Shown: positions 1 through 8,220 of the stretch, piece by piece
How the letters are laid out: the number at the start of each line of letters is the position of its first letter
Numbering within the stretch: position 1 is the first letter of the stretch
Source: F23-D06 sp963603365
GTDB taxonomy: Bacteria; Bacteroidota; Bacteroidia; Bacteroidales; WCHB1-69
Reading direction: 5' to 3'
DNA length: 48,420 bases
NCBI GenBank assembly: GCA_963603365.1
Contig: CAVCMI010000012.1
Location: 1-48,420, forward strand
Made by a program: the position numbers and the translations under genes
The notes under the pieces: generated by a model
Databases searched by the model: none
What the model saw: the letters and a program-made list of their open reading frames with translations, nothing else
What the model was told of the DNA's origin: nothing

Positions 1-42
1 GAATGCTACGAAGAGGGCTATGTCTTTTTCTTGTTTGCTCAT
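1..42 (-). CDS. N-terminus of an unidentified protein, cut by the window edge
   Basis: Only the first 14 codons are inside the window, reading MSKQEKDIALFVAF. The ATG (complement of 40-42) is preceded at a good distance by GGAGAT, a clear ribosome binding site for this otherwise SD-poor genome, which is the main reason to believe in the gene. The peptide resembles the start of short DUF3791-type proteins of Bacteroidales, but 14 residues are too few to assign a family. Confidence 0.4.
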   Translation of the reverse strand, partial: MSKQEKDIALFVAF

Positions 43-242
43 CGTTTTATCTCCTTATTGTGGCTCTGCCGCGCATATCCATTATTCTTCTTTTTTATTG
101 TCAATCAAAAGTTCTCTGATGCTAACATTGGGGTATACGGCGATATTCCTAATGATTTATCTTGATGCAAAAATAAAGAATTTTCAGCACAACAGCGTAT
201 GATTTGCGGATAATACTTTCCTGTCTCCAGCAGGTCTATGTC

Positions 243-305
243 TGTCATCCGGCAGGTATAGCCAGTCTGCCGACAGGCATGGCCAGTCTGCCGGATGGCA
301 TGGCC
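243..305. repeat. Three 21-bp tandem repeat units
   Basis: Units at 243-263, 264-284 and 285-305 share the form agtctgcc(g)-a-ggcatggcc with a few substitutions. Units two and three are nearly identical and the first is more diverged. The 15-mer at 265-279 (gtctgccgacaggca) occurs again, inverted, at 47283-47297 near the other end of the window, so this belongs to a dispersed repeat family. Confidence 0.75.
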
Positions 306-320
306 GGTGTTGAAGCCGCC

Positions 321-329
321 GGGGGGGGG
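321..329. repeat. G9 homopolymer tract after the kinase stop
   Basis: Nine consecutive G on the plus strand. On the coding strand of the kinase the order is stop codon TGA, then TTTG, then C9. The same TTTG-poly-C context recurs at 33459-33470 and 47177-47188. Confidence 0.85.
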
Positions 330-333
330 CAAA

Positions 334-1581
334 TCAGTTCAGGTTGTTGGACAGCGACACGGTGAAAGCGAGACCGCCTTGTTTGCGGTTGTGAGCCCGC
401 ACGGTGCCTTTGTGGAAATTGACGGCATTGCGCACGATAGAGAGGCCGAGTCCGGAGCTGTCGTTCTCCTGTCCGCGAGTGTTTTTGGCGCGGAAAAAAC
501 GGTCGAAGATCCGGTCTATGCTATCGGGCGGCACGCCGCAGCCGGTGTCGTAAAAGACGAAGCGCAGGAACTTGGCGTTGCTTTCTGCAGGTTCTATGCA
601 GAGCATCGTGCCGGAGCCCGCATGCTTCACCGAGTTCTCCACCAGGTTGCGCAGCACGGCATAGAGAAGTGCGCGGTTGCCGCGGTAGGGTGTAGGGGAG
701 AGAAGCCGGTTTTCAAAGTGCTGTCCGTTGCGGGCCAGCACACCGGCAAACTCGTCGGCCACCTCGTCGGCGATCTGGTGCAGGTCAAGTGGCTCAAGGG
801 GAAACTGTTCGGGGACCTCTTCCAGTTTGTTTACGAGGGAGATGTTGCGTATCAGTTCAGAAAGCCTTACGCTTTGCAAGTACGACTGCCTCACAAAGGC
901 ATCTCGCTTGGCGGGGTCTAAGTCCGGGGTGTTGACAACGGTTTCGAGGTATCCCCGTATGCTGCTCACGGGCGTTTTCAGTTCGTGAGATATGTTGCCC
1001 GTCATCTGCTTTTTCAGTACCCGTATTTTCCTTTTCTGTTCCGAGTTGGTCTTGCGGTCGTAAAAGGCGAAAATGACGAGAATGACCACCACGGTGACGG
1101 CAAACAGGGAGGATATGGTAATGATTGCCAGCCAGTCGGGGTGGAAGTACTGCCGGGCGTTCATCTCAAAAGGCAGGGACACGCGTACGATTTTGTCGTC
1201 AAACATTTTGGCGTAGTAGAGGTGGCGTGTTCCGTCCGTGGAGGAGATGCGGGAGGCATAGCCGCGGCCGTGTTCGAGGCAGCCGGCCACCTCGGGGCGT
1301 TGGCGGTGGTTGTCGAGTGTGGCGTAGGTCTCGTGTGAGTCGAAGAACACCTCTCCCGAGGGGGTCATCATCGTCACACGCAGGTCTTCGGGCAGGAAGC
1401 CGCGCACCCGCCCGAAGTCGTCCGCCACATCAATCATGTCGGCATAGCTGTCGAGGCGCGACTGAAGGATTTCACGCTTATAGTTGTGTTCGCTGTGTAT
1501 CTCCACGGCAATGATGGCTATGAAGAGCAGGCAGGCAACAAAGAGGAAGCCGTAGAGGAGGGCGCTGTTGTGTTTTCTCAT
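334..1581 (-). CDS. Sensor histidine kinase (PhoR/RprX-like)
   Basis: A 415-residue membrane-bound histidine kinase. Membrane segments lie at about residues 9-27 and 150-173, enclosing a periplasmic sensor of about 120 residues. The HisKA helix carries the phospho-acceptor His199 in NISHELKTPVSS. It is followed by an N box (NLVENSVKHAG), a G1 box (DTGCGVP) and a G2 box (SSGLGLSIV) of the HATPase_c domain. No PAS or HAMP domain is evident, though the short linker after TM2 could be a reduced HAMP. Its start overlaps the stop of the response regulator by 4 nt (ATGA), so the two are translationally coupled. The divergent phosphate transporter next door suggests, as inference, phosphate-related sensing. 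The ligand is not shown by the sequence. Confidence 0.93.
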   Translation of the reverse strand: MRKHNSALLYGFLFVACLLFIAIIAVEIHSEHNYKREILQSRLDSYADMIDVADDFGRVRGFLPEDLRVTMMTPSGEVFFDSHETYATLDNHRQRPEVAGCLEHGRGYASRISSTDGTRHLYYAKMFDDKIVRVSLPFEMNARQYFHPDWLAIITISSLFAVTVVVILVIFAFYDRKTNSEQKRKIRVLKKQMTGNISHELKTPVSSIRGYLETVVNTPDLDPAKRDAFVRQSYLQSVRLSELIRNISLVNKLEEVPEQFPLEPLDLHQIADEVADEFAGVLARNGQHFENRLLSPTPYRGNRALLYAVLRNLVENSVKHAGSGTMLCIEPAESNAKFLRFVFYDTGCGVPPDSIDRIFDRFFRAKNTRGQENDSSGLGLSIVRNAVNFHKGTVRAHNRKQGGLAFTVSLSNNLN

Positions 1582-2270
1582 GGCGTAGCGGGTGTGTGGG
1601 CGGTGTCGAGGCAGTAGCCGAAGCCGGTTTTGTTGTGGATGAGGTTGCGGTGTTTGCCGAGGCGGTTGCGGATGCGGGCGATATGCACGTCAACGGTCCG
1701 TTCGAGCACAAAGGGGGTTTCTTTCCACAATTGAGCCAGCAGTTGCTGCCGCGAGAAGTAGGTGTTGGGATTGGCGGCGAGCAGGCAGAGGAGGTCGTAC
1801 TCTTTTTTCGGCATCTCTATGGGCACGCCGTCGATGAGCACTTGCCGCGCGTCATAGTCGATGGCGAGCGGCCCGCTGCGGAAGATGTTGCGGGTGGTGT
1901 GCGGGCAGCGTTTCAGCACTGCTTTCACGCGTGCAAGCACTTCCACCAAGGAGAAAGGCTTGCTGATATAGTCGTCGCCGCCGGCAGAGAACCCCCGCAC
2001 CAGGTCGGCCTCGTCGCTGAGGGCCGTAAGGAAAATCACGGGCGTGCCGATGTTGTTGCGGCGCAGCTGTTCCGCCATCTCAAACCCCGACATGCCGGGC
2101 AGCATCACGTCAAGCAGGATCAGGTCCGGAGGGGTGACAAGCATCTTCAACGCCAACTCGGCTGACCCCGCCGCCATTACCGTATAGCCGGCATTCGCAA
2201 GGTTGAAGGCGAGGATCTCGCGGATGTCTGCCTCGTCCTCCACCACTAAAATCGTGTCTTTCTGATTCAC
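1578..2270 (-). CDS. OmpR/PhoB-family response regulator
   Basis: A 230-residue transcription factor. The receiver domain (about 1-120) has the acidic pair E11-D12, the phospho-acceptor Asp54 in LILLDVMLPG, Thr82 and Lys104 (YISKPF). The C-terminal winged helix (about 135-226) contains the typical EYDLLCLLAANP and TVDVHIARIRNRLG segments. It is first in a two-gene operon with the kinase. A TATCTTTG -7 element lies just 5 bp upstream of the start codon, so the message would be leaderless or nearly so. A pair of GTTAA direct repeats at an 11-bp period lies next to that promoter, a spacing typical of binding sites for this family, so autoregulation is plausible. Confidence 0.95.
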   Translation of the reverse strand: MNQKDTILVVEDEADIREILAFNLANAGYTVMAAGSAELALKMLVTPPDLILLDVMLPGMSGFEMAEQLRRNNIGTPVIFLTALSDEADLVRGFSAGGDDYISKPFSLVEVLARVKAVLKRCPHTTRNIFRSGPLAIDYDARQVLIDGVPIEMPKKEYDLLCLLAANPNTYFSRQQLLAQLWKETPFVLERTVDVHIARIRNRLGKHRNLIHNKTGFGYCLDTAHTPATP

Positions 2271-2274
2271 GGCG

Positions 2275-2282
2275 CAAAGATA
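2275..2282 (-). promoter_or_regulatory. Bacteroidetes -7 element of the two-component operon
   Basis: On the minus strand this reads TATCTTTG, matching the TAnnTTTG consensus of Bacteroidetes housekeeping promoters. It sits immediately before the response-regulator start at 2270, which implies a very short leader. Confidence 0.55.
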
Positions 2283-2291
2283 GCATATTCC

Positions 2292-2307
2292 GTTAACTTT
2301 TGGTTAA
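2292..2307. promoter_or_regulatory. OmpR/PhoB-type direct-repeat box (GTTAA-N6-GTTAA)
   Basis: GTTAA at 2292-2296 and again at 2303-2307 gives an exact 11-bp period. It lies 10-25 bp upstream of the minus-strand -7 element, so it covers the -33 region of the regulator promoter, and it sits in the divergent region shared with the PiT gene. Tandem half-sites at 11 bp are the usual layout for PhoB/OmpR dimers. Binding by the adjacent regulator is inference. Confidence 0.45.
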
Positions 2308-2382
2308 TTCGTTTCAGCCTCTCTTCCGGTGTCTCGAAAAAGAGGACTTTTGCACCGTTTTTTTTCTTACAGATATTAAGAT

Positions 2383-4608
2383 ATGGAGACTGTTTTTCTC
2401 ATTGTCGTCATCGTCCTTCTGCTGCTTGCGTTGGTAGATCTGAATGTAGGGGTAAGCAACGATGCGGTCAACTTCCTGGGTTCTGCCGTCGGGGCGAAAG
2501 CCGCCTCTATGAAAGTCATCTTTATCGTGGCGTCGTTAGGCATTCTGTTCGGGGCCATCTCGAGCAACGGCATGATGGAGATCTCGCGCAACGGCGTGCT
2601 GCACCCCCAGTATTTCACCGCCGCCGAGGTGCTGACCATTTTCCTGTCGGTGATGATTGCCGACATCGTGCTGCTCAACATCTTCAACTTCATGGGCATG
2701 CCCACCTCCACAACAGTGTCGATGGTGTTCGAGCTCATCGGCGGCGCCACCGCCATGGCTATCGTCAAGACCGGCCTCGACGGCAGCGACGTCCCCTTTG
2801 CCGCACTGCTCAACACCGACAAGGCATTGACGATGATCCTCGGCATCTTCATCTCCGTAGCCATCGCATTCGTGTTCGGCGTCGTGGTACAGCATCTGGC
2901 ACGGCTGCTGTTCACCTTCAACTACAAGCAGAACCTGAAATGGAAAATCGGCATCTTCGGTGGCATCTCCATTACTACGATAATCTATTTTGTACTCATC
3001 AAGGGACTCAGCGACTCCGCGTTTATGACACCGGAGGTCTCGGGCTGGATAAAGTCGCACACGCTGCTGCTGCTGATGTGCAGTTTTGTGTTCTGTGCCG
3101 GGCTGTCTCAGATTCTCTTCTTCCTGAAAGTCAATGTGTTCAAAGTCATCATTATGGTGGGCACCTTTGCCTTGGCCATGGCCTTTGCGGGCAACGACCT
3201 TGTGAACTTCATAGGCATCCCTTTGGCGGGGCTCAGCGCCTATCAGGACTTTGCCCACAATGCCACCGTGCCGATTGACCAATATGCAATGGATGCCTTG
3301 AATGCCCCGGCCGGCACCCCTGTCCATGTGCTGGTCATCGCCGGCGGCGTGATGGTGTTCTCGCTCATCACTTCCAAAAAGTCGAAAAAGGTACTGCAGA
3401 CATCCATCGGGCTTTCGTCTCAGGACACCAACACCGAGATGTTCGGCTCATCGGCGGTGGCGCGCGTCATTGTGCGCAGAAGTCTCGCTTCGGCAAACAC
3501 GTTACGGCGCATCCTTCCCGAGCGTTTCAAGAACTGGCTGCACAAGCGGTTCGACACCTCGATGTGCGACCCTGGCGAGGCGGCCGCATTCGACTTGGTG
3601 CGCGGCTCTGTCAACATCGTGCTTGCCGGCTTGCTCATAGCTTTGGGCACCTCGCTGAAACTGCCGCTCTCAACTACTTACGTGGCCTTTATGGTGGCTA
3701 TGGGCTCGTCGCTCGCTGACAAGGCCTGGGGACGCGACAGCGCCGTTTACCGTGTCACAGGAGTATTCTCGGTCATCGGCGGTTGGCTCTTTACGGCACT
3801 GGCCGCCTTCCTGCTCAGCTTCATCATCACGCTGATATGCCGCTTCGGCGGTGCCGTCGCGATGGTTCTTGTCATCTGCCTCGCCGCCTTCATATTCGTC
3901 AAGATGCTCTCCGAAAAGAAAACAGAACCCGAAGACACACTGCTCGAAACGCTCCGCAACTGCACTGACGAGGAGGCTTATTCCGACATCGTGCTGGGAC
4001 ATATCCGCCAAAGCATCTCCGGGCTCGTAGAGTTCTCGCGCACGGCGTTCACCAAAACCATCGACGGCTTCATCAAAGAGGACATTGTTGCCCTGCGGCA
4101 GGTCATAGCCGATTCCAAAGACCATAAAATTAAGATGAAAATCCTGAAAAGAAAGGAGATAAAGGCTATACAAATGTCGAAGAACAAAAGGATGATGAGG
4201 GTGAACACCTGGTTCCATCTGTCCTATAACTGTGTTGAGGAGATCCTCTACTCGTTGCGCCGTATCTGCGAGCCCGTCAAAGAGCACATCGACAACAGTT
4301 TTACGCCACTGGAGTCAAAATATTTCACTGAACTCGAAGAGGTGAAGACCAAGGTGCTCTTCTCTATGGATGAAACGATAGATGTAATCAAGGCGGGCGA
4401 TTATACCGGTCTTGACGAGCTGCGCGGCATCCTCAAAGAGCGCAAGGACTACATTCTGGCCATCCGCGACCGCCAGATGAAGCGCGTGCAGCAGGGAGGC
4501 GACAACCTCAACGTGGCGCTGCTCTACCTCAACATCATCCAGGAAGCACAGGAACTCATCAACGAACTGCGCCACCTGCTCCGCGACATGTCGAAAATGC
4601 AGGAATAG
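2383..4608 (+). CDS. PiT-family inorganic phosphate transporter with soluble C-terminal extension
   Basis: A 741-residue protein; typical bacterial PiT proteins have about 330-500 residues. The two inverted PiT signatures are visible as GVSNDAVNFLGSAVG near the N-terminus and AFAGNDLVNFIGIPLAG in the middle. STT motifs (PTSTTVS and PLSTTY) follow in each half, with about ten membrane segments up to residue 505. Residues 508-741 are soluble, helical and charged and resemble a PhoU-like helical bundle, which could gate or regulate uptake. It is transcribed divergently from the PhoB/PhoR-like pair across a 112-bp region, which suggests co-regulation. Phosphate specificity is inferred from the family; sulfate permeases share the fold but lack this signature. 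Confidence 0.9.
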   Translation: METVFLIVVIVLLLLALVDLNVGVSNDAVNFLGSAVGAKAASMKVIFIVASLGILFGAISSNGMMEISRNGVLHPQYFTAAEVLTIFLSVMIADIVLLNIFNFMGMPTSTTVSMVFELIGGATAMAIVKTGLDGSDVPFAALLNTDKALTMILGIFISVAIAFVFGVVVQHLARLLFTFNYKQNLKWKIGIFGGISITTIIYFVLIKGLSDSAFMTPEVSGWIKSHTLLLLMCSFVFCAGLSQILFFLKVNVFKVIIMVGTFALAMAFAGNDLVNFIGIPLAGLSAYQDFAHNATVPIDQYAMDALNAPAGTPVHVLVIAGGVMVFSLITSKKSKKVLQTSIGLSSQDTNTEMFGSSAVARVIVRRSLASANTLRRILPERFKNWLHKRFDTSMCDPGEAAAFDLVRGSVNIVLAGLLIALGTSLKLPLSTTYVAFMVAMGSSLADKAWGRDSAVYRVTGVFSVIGGWLFTALAAFLLSFIITLICRFGGAVAMVLVICLAAFIFVKMLSEKKTEPEDTLLETLRNCTDEEAYSDIVLGHIRQSISGLVEFSRTAFTKTIDGFIKEDIVALRQVIADSKDHKIKMKILKRKEIKAIQMSKNKRMMRVNTWFHLSYNCVEEILYSLRRICEPVKEHIDNSFTPLESKYFTELEEVKTKVLFSMDETIDVIKAGDYTGLDELRGILKERKDYILAIRDRQMKRVQQGGDNLNVALLYLNIIQEAQELINELRHLLRDMSKMQE

Positions 4609-4624
4609 GAGGCGGAAATTGTCG

Positions 4625-4632
4625 TATCTTTG
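4625..4632 (+). promoter_or_regulatory. -7 promoter element before the Nudix gene
   Basis: TATCTTTG matches TAnnTTTG and lies 23 bp upstream of the Nudix start codon, in the 47-bp gap behind the phosphate transporter. Confidence 0.5.
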
Positions 4633-4655
4633 CACCCGTCTACAAACCTGTCGCC

Positions 4656-5153
4656 ATGATTGTCTTTCAGAACAGCCACGCCATAGAACTCGTTTCGCAA
4701 GCAGAGTTTGAACGCTTTGCCCAAGACTACCGTATCGTCCACGCCGCAGGCGGAATTGTTGCCGACGAACACAACCGGATACTGATGATTTTCAGGCTCG
4801 GATATTGGGACTTCCCCAAGGGGAAGGCGGAACCCGGCGAGCAGTACGCGCAGACCGCCCTACGCGAGGTCTCGGAAGAGACAGGCGTCCACACTTTGGA
4901 ACTTGGACGAGCTTTGCCCGAGACATACCATACCTACACCTTGCATGGCGAGCCGATACTCAAAGTCACCCACTGGTTTGCGATGCGTGCCGCCAATCAG
5001 CCTCTTGTGCCACAGACTGAAGAGGACATCACGCAGGCAGAATGGACTCCCGCTTTCGGCGTGGCCCGGAAATTGCAGGATTCCTATCCCTCCCTGGCGC
5101 GTCTATGGGCTGAAGTTTCGTCTTTTTTTGTTGAGAACCATGAAGAAGAATAA
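4656..5153 (+). CDS. Nudix hydrolase
   Basis: A 165-residue cytoplasmic protein. The full Nudix box GX5EX7REUXEEXGU is present at residues 56-78 (G56, E62, R70-E71, E74-E75, G77), preceded by WDFPKG, which is common in diphosphohydrolases that accept nucleotide-sugar or diadenosine-type substrates. It should cleave a nucleoside diphosphate linked to another group using Mg2+. The actual substrate cannot be told from the sequence. Its last 14 bases overlap the start of the downstream exported hydrolase, so the two are probably cotranscribed from the 4625 promoter. Confidence 0.92.
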   Translation: MIVFQNSHAIELVSQAEFERFAQDYRIVHAAGGIVADEHNRILMIFRLGYWDFPKGKAEPGEQYAQTALREVSEETGVHTLELGRALPETYHTYTLHGEPILKVTHWFAMRAANQPLVPQTEEDITQAEWTPAFGVARKLQDSYPSLARLWAEVSSFFVENHEEE

Positions 5154-6555
5154 CTCCCCGACTGTTTTGTGGCTGTTGACAGCGGCTTTAACGCTGCTGG
5201 CAGCCTTGCCGTGTGCCGCACAGAACCTTGCCGGCTATTGGCAAGGTATGCTGCATGTGACGGGCAAAGACTCCCTGACAATCGGAATGTTTGTGCGGCA
5301 GCAAGGAGATACGCTCAACATCGTGCTGGACAGCCCTGACCAGTATGCCCTCGACATCCCTGTTGACGGAATCGGCTTTGCTGACAGCATCCTTTCTTGG
5401 AAAGTGCCCTCCATAAACGCCTCTTTTGCGGGGCGGTTGTCAACAGACGGGCAGCGGATAGAGGGGACTTTCAAACAAGGGCGGTCGCTGCCGCTGACCT
5501 TGGCCCGCGGTTTTGAGCGCAAGGTGATACACCGGCCGCAGACCCCGCAGCCGCCTTATCCCTATCGTGAAGAGGAAATCCGGATCAAGGAGAGCCGTGG
5601 ACGCTATGACCTCATCAGCGGCACGCTCACGATGCCCATGCAGCAGCCCAAGGCTTTGGCAGTCATGATTTCCGGTTCGGGATGGCAGGACCGCGACGAG
5701 AGTCTTTTCGGGCACAAGCCGTTCAAGGTGCTGGCCGACATGCTGACACGCCGGGGCTATGCCGTGTTCCGCTATGACGACTATCCCGCCGCCGTGTTCG
5801 CCCGCAGCACCACTTTCGATTTTGCCGACGGCGTGGCCTTGATTATGGACACGCTGTCCCGCCGCATTGACCTGCAAGGAGTTCCGATCGGTTTGTTAGG
5901 GCACAGCGAGGGCAGCCTTGTGGCGGAGATTGCCGCCTCGCGCGACCGGCGTGTGGCGTTCATCGTAACCCTTGGCGGTGTGGCGCAAACTGTGCCCGAG
6001 GTGCTCCTCTACCAACTCCGGGCCATCGCCGAGGCGGAGGGCACACTTACGCCCGAAGAGATCGAGCATTCTGTGGCATTGTCGGACGCGCTGTACCGCT
6101 CTTTCGCAAAGGCCGGAAACGCGGCGCAGGCCGCCAATGTTCTCGACAAGGCCTGGACATGCCAGCAGACACGGCTCACGCCCGAACAGCAGCAACGCTA
6201 CGGATTTACCGACGAACGGAAGATAACCGCCATGCAGCAGATGTGCTCGCCTTGGTTCTTCGCTTTTTTCCGCCTCCAACCAAAACAGTATCTCAAAAGG
6301 GTGAAATGTCCTGTGCTGGCTATAGGCGGCGACAAAGACTTGCAGGTGGATGCTAAAGCAAACAATGCCCTGTTTGCCAAATACTTGCCAAAAAACAGCC
6401 GCCACCGCTTCGTGACGGTGCCGGACGCAAACCATCTGCTGCAACCCTGCAAGACCGGCAGCCCAAAAGAGTACGGAGAGATTGAAGAAACCATCATCCC
6501 TGCGGTGCTCGACACTGTCGCCGACTGGCTCGACGGCTTGTTTGCGCAACCGTGA
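5140..6555 (+). CDS. Exported alpha/beta hydrolase (S33/dienelactone-hydrolase-like)
   Basis: I place the start at 5140 because it begins a clear signal peptide (MKKNN..., hydrophobic core, cleavage near AAAQN at about residue 28). The frame is open further upstream only because it overlaps the Nudix gene. The product has 471 residues. Residues 30-130 form a beta-rich N-terminal domain. The alpha/beta hydrolase fold follows, with the nucleophile elbow GHSEG (Ser256), an acid in GGDKD (Asp398 or Asp400) and the catalytic His432 in DANHLL. A helical lid lies at about 295-385. It probably hydrolyses an ester or amide in the periplasm; the substrate is unknown. Confidence 0.9.
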   Translation: MKKNNSPTVLWLLTAALTLLAALPCAAQNLAGYWQGMLHVTGKDSLTIGMFVRQQGDTLNIVLDSPDQYALDIPVDGIGFADSILSWKVPSINASFAGRLSTDGQRIEGTFKQGRSLPLTLARGFERKVIHRPQTPQPPYPYREEEIRIKESRGRYDLISGTLTMPMQQPKALAVMISGSGWQDRDESLFGHKPFKVLADMLTRRGYAVFRYDDYPAAVFARSTTFDFADGVALIMDTLSRRIDLQGVPIGLLGHSEGSLVAEIAASRDRRVAFIVTLGGVAQTVPEVLLYQLRAIAEAEGTLTPEEIEHSVALSDALYRSFAKAGNAAQAANVLDKAWTCQQTRLTPEQQQRYGFTDERKITAMQQMCSPWFFAFFRLQPKQYLKRVKCPVLAIGGDKDLQVDAKANNALFAKYLPKNSRHRFVTVPDANHLLQPCKTGSPKEYGEIEETIIPAVLDTVADWLDGLFAQP

Positions 6556-6592
6556 GGACGAGCAAAAACATAAGCCCGATGTGCTTTTTTTG

Positions 6593-6600
6593 TATTTTTG
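6593..6600 (+). promoter_or_regulatory. -7 promoter element before ruvX
   Basis: TATTTTTG lies 17 bp before the ruvX start codon. This matches the TAnnTTTG consensus and would drive the ruvX-def-lipoprotein operon. Confidence 0.55.
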
Positions 6601-6617
6601 CGCCTCATTAAAAAAAC

Positions 6618-7073
6618 ATGGGACGAATATTGGCCATTGACTATGGACAGAAACGCGTAGGCTTTGCCGTGACCGACAAATTGCAGATTTGCGCCAATGC
6701 GCTGGATACTATACCGGTAGCCAAAGCATTTGACTTCCTGAAAGACTATCTGCAGAAAGAGGAGGTAGACGTCATTGTAGTAGGCGATCCGCGAAAGATG
6801 GACAATACCCCTTCCGATTCCGCCCGTTTCATTGAGCCCTTTGTCAACAGGCTTCGCAAAGCGTTGCCGCTCATATCGCCGGGCACTGCCATTGCACGCA
6901 TGGACGAGCGTTTCACCTCAAGAATGGCATTCCAGACCATGATTGATGTGGGGCTCGGGAAAAAAGACCGCCAGAACAAGGCCCTGGTGGACAAAATCAG
7001 CGCAACAATCATTCTGCAGTCCTATATGGAACAGCAGGAAATTATAAAACAAAGAAATAAGGAAGAGCAATGA
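6618..7073 (+). CDS. ruvX: Putative pre-16S rRNA nuclease / Holliday junction resolvase-like RuvX
   Basis: A 151-residue RNase H-fold protein of the YqgF family, at its usual length. The first strand carries the family motif ILAIDYGQKRVGFAVTD with catalytic Asp8. A second conserved stretch VDVIVVGDPRKMDN and the DERFTS segment follow. In other bacteria the family matures the 5' end of 16S rRNA. Its stop overlaps the start of the deformylase gene by 4 nt (ATGA), which indicates translational coupling. Confidence 0.93.
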   Translation: MGRILAIDYGQKRVGFAVTDKLQICANALDTIPVAKAFDFLKDYLQKEEVDVIVVGDPRKMDNTPSDSARFIEPFVNRLRKALPLISPGTAIARMDERFTSRMAFQTMIDVGLGKKDRQNKALVDKISATIILQSYMEQQEIIKQRNKEEQ

Positions 7074-7621
7074 AATTACCTGTTTATGTATATGGCGAGC
7101 CGGTGCTGAGAAAAACGGCAGAGCCCGTAGAGGTTGAAAACACAGATTGGAAACCGCTGGTGGCAGACATGTTTGAAACGATGTACAATGCCAACGGCGT
7201 AGGGCTTGCCGCCCCGCAGATAGGCCGCTCGATCCGCATTTTTGTCATAGATTCCGAACCTTTCAAGGAGGCATTCCCGGAGGTGCGCATCTACAAGGGC
7301 GCATTCATCAATCCGGTCATCACAGAGGAGTGGGGCGACGACTTTGTTTTCGGAGAGGGGTGCCTCAGCCTTCCTGACCTGAATGAGGACGTGACGCGCA
7401 AGTCGCAGCTCCGTATAGAGTTCTATGATGAAGAGGGCAAGTTCCATGACGAGGAGTTTGACGGCTTGGTGGCCCGCATCATCCAGCACGAGTATGACCA
7501 TCTCGACGGCAAGGTTTTCACCGACCGCCTTTCGCCTATCAAAAAGATGGTCATCAAGCGTCAACTCAACGACATAGCGCAAGGCAAGTTCAGGGTGTCT
7601 TACAAAACGGTCCACAAATAA
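7070..7621 (+). CDS. def: Peptide deformylase
   Basis: A 183-residue metalloenzyme that removes the formyl group from nascent N-terminal methionine. All three family motifs are intact: GVGLAAPQIG (43-52), EGCLS with metal-ligand Cys98, and QHEYDHLDG with His140, Glu141 and His144. It is translationally coupled to ruvX and followed after 11 bp by a lipoprotein gene, which makes a three-gene operon. Confidence 0.97.
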   Translation: MKLPVYVYGEPVLRKTAEPVEVENTDWKPLVADMFETMYNANGVGLAAPQIGRSIRIFVIDSEPFKEAFPEVRIYKGAFINPVITEEWGDDFVFGEGCLSLPDLNEDVTRKSQLRIEFYDEEGKFHDEEFDGLVARIIQHEYDHLDGKVFTDRLSPIKKMVIKRQLNDIAQGKFRVSYKTVHK

Positions 7622-7632
7622 GGAGGTCTCGG

Positions 7633-8220
7633 ATGAAAGGACGTTTTTTGATGCCAATAATGCTGTTTGCTGCCGTTTTGTTGGCGGCAGGATGCCATCA
7701 GCGCGCCGCCAAGGGTGAGGGCCGAAAAATGGGAAGCCGGCAGAAAGAGATTGTGGAACTGTACAATATGGCCGATTCGGTCTATTACAAAGAAGGGCGC
7801 ATTGACACGGCAATGTTTGCGCGCTTCATAGAGAAGGCCGTCTCCTTTGCCGAAACCTATCCTAAAGATGAAATCTCCGAAAAGATGCTTTACCGTGCCG
7901 GAATCGGAAGCATGATCCTCGCCAAGGCCGCACAGGGTCGTGTGCAGACCGCCGAATATGCCAAAAAGGCGCTCTATGTCTTCAATCTGTACCAGAAAAA
8001 CTATCCTGATTCTGAAAATGCCCGATATTGCTATTACCAGCGCGGCATCATTTACGACGACATTCTGGGCGACTGCTTGAGCGCCGAAAACGAGTACCGT
8101 GACTTCATAAACCGTTATCCCGACGACCCGTTGTCTGCGCAATTGTCAGAATATATCAAAATGTTAGGCAAGTCGGACAAGGAAATCGAGAAGATGATGC
8201 ACATCAACAGGATAGACTAA
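7633..8220 (+). CDS. Lipoprotein with TPR-like helical repeats
   Basis: A 195-residue protein with a lipoprotein signal peptide and lipobox LAAGC (Cys at about 21). The mature part is helical and has the spacing of tetratricopeptide units, for example AEYAKKALYVFNLYQKNYPD and ENEYRDFINRYPDDPL. This is also seen in BamD-like and other envelope assembly lipoproteins. It is the third gene of the ruvX-def operon. The 3' end overlaps the convergent rnhB stop codon by 4 nt. The specific role is unknown. Confidence 0.8.
   Translation: MKGRFLMPIMLFAAVLLAAGCHQRAAKGEGRKMGSRQKEIVELYNMADSVYYKEGRIDTAMFARFIEKAVSFAETYPKDEISEKMLYRAGIGSMILAKAAQGRVQTAEYAKKALYVFNLYQKNYPDSENARYCYYQRGIIYDDILGDCLSAENEYRDFINRYPDDPLSAQLSEYIKMLGKSDKEIEKMMHINRID

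Larger units (their letters stand above)
43..333. other. Non-coding stretch between a partial gene and the kinase gene
   Basis: No convincing gene is present. The stretch is AT-rich on the left, where it would carry the upstream region of the edge gene. On the right it becomes GC-rich and holds three 21-bp tandem units and a G9 tract directly behind the kinase stop codon. A 75-codon minus-strand frame across it simply translates the tandem repeats and has no family resemblance. Confidence 0.6.

Noticed and set aside
243..305. Possible CRISPR array in the 21-bp repeats
   Set aside because: The units are directly adjacent without spacers, only three in number, and no cas gene is near.
105..332. 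75-codon minus-strand frame with GHACRQT-type heptapeptide repeats
   Set aside because: It only translates the 21-bp tandem repeats and the C9 tract; no ribosome binding site and no family resemblance.
2536..3327. 263-codon minus-strand frame, His/Glu/Gly-rich, inside the PiT gene
   Set aside because: Composition is that of an antisense shadow; the plus-strand gene has clear family motifs.
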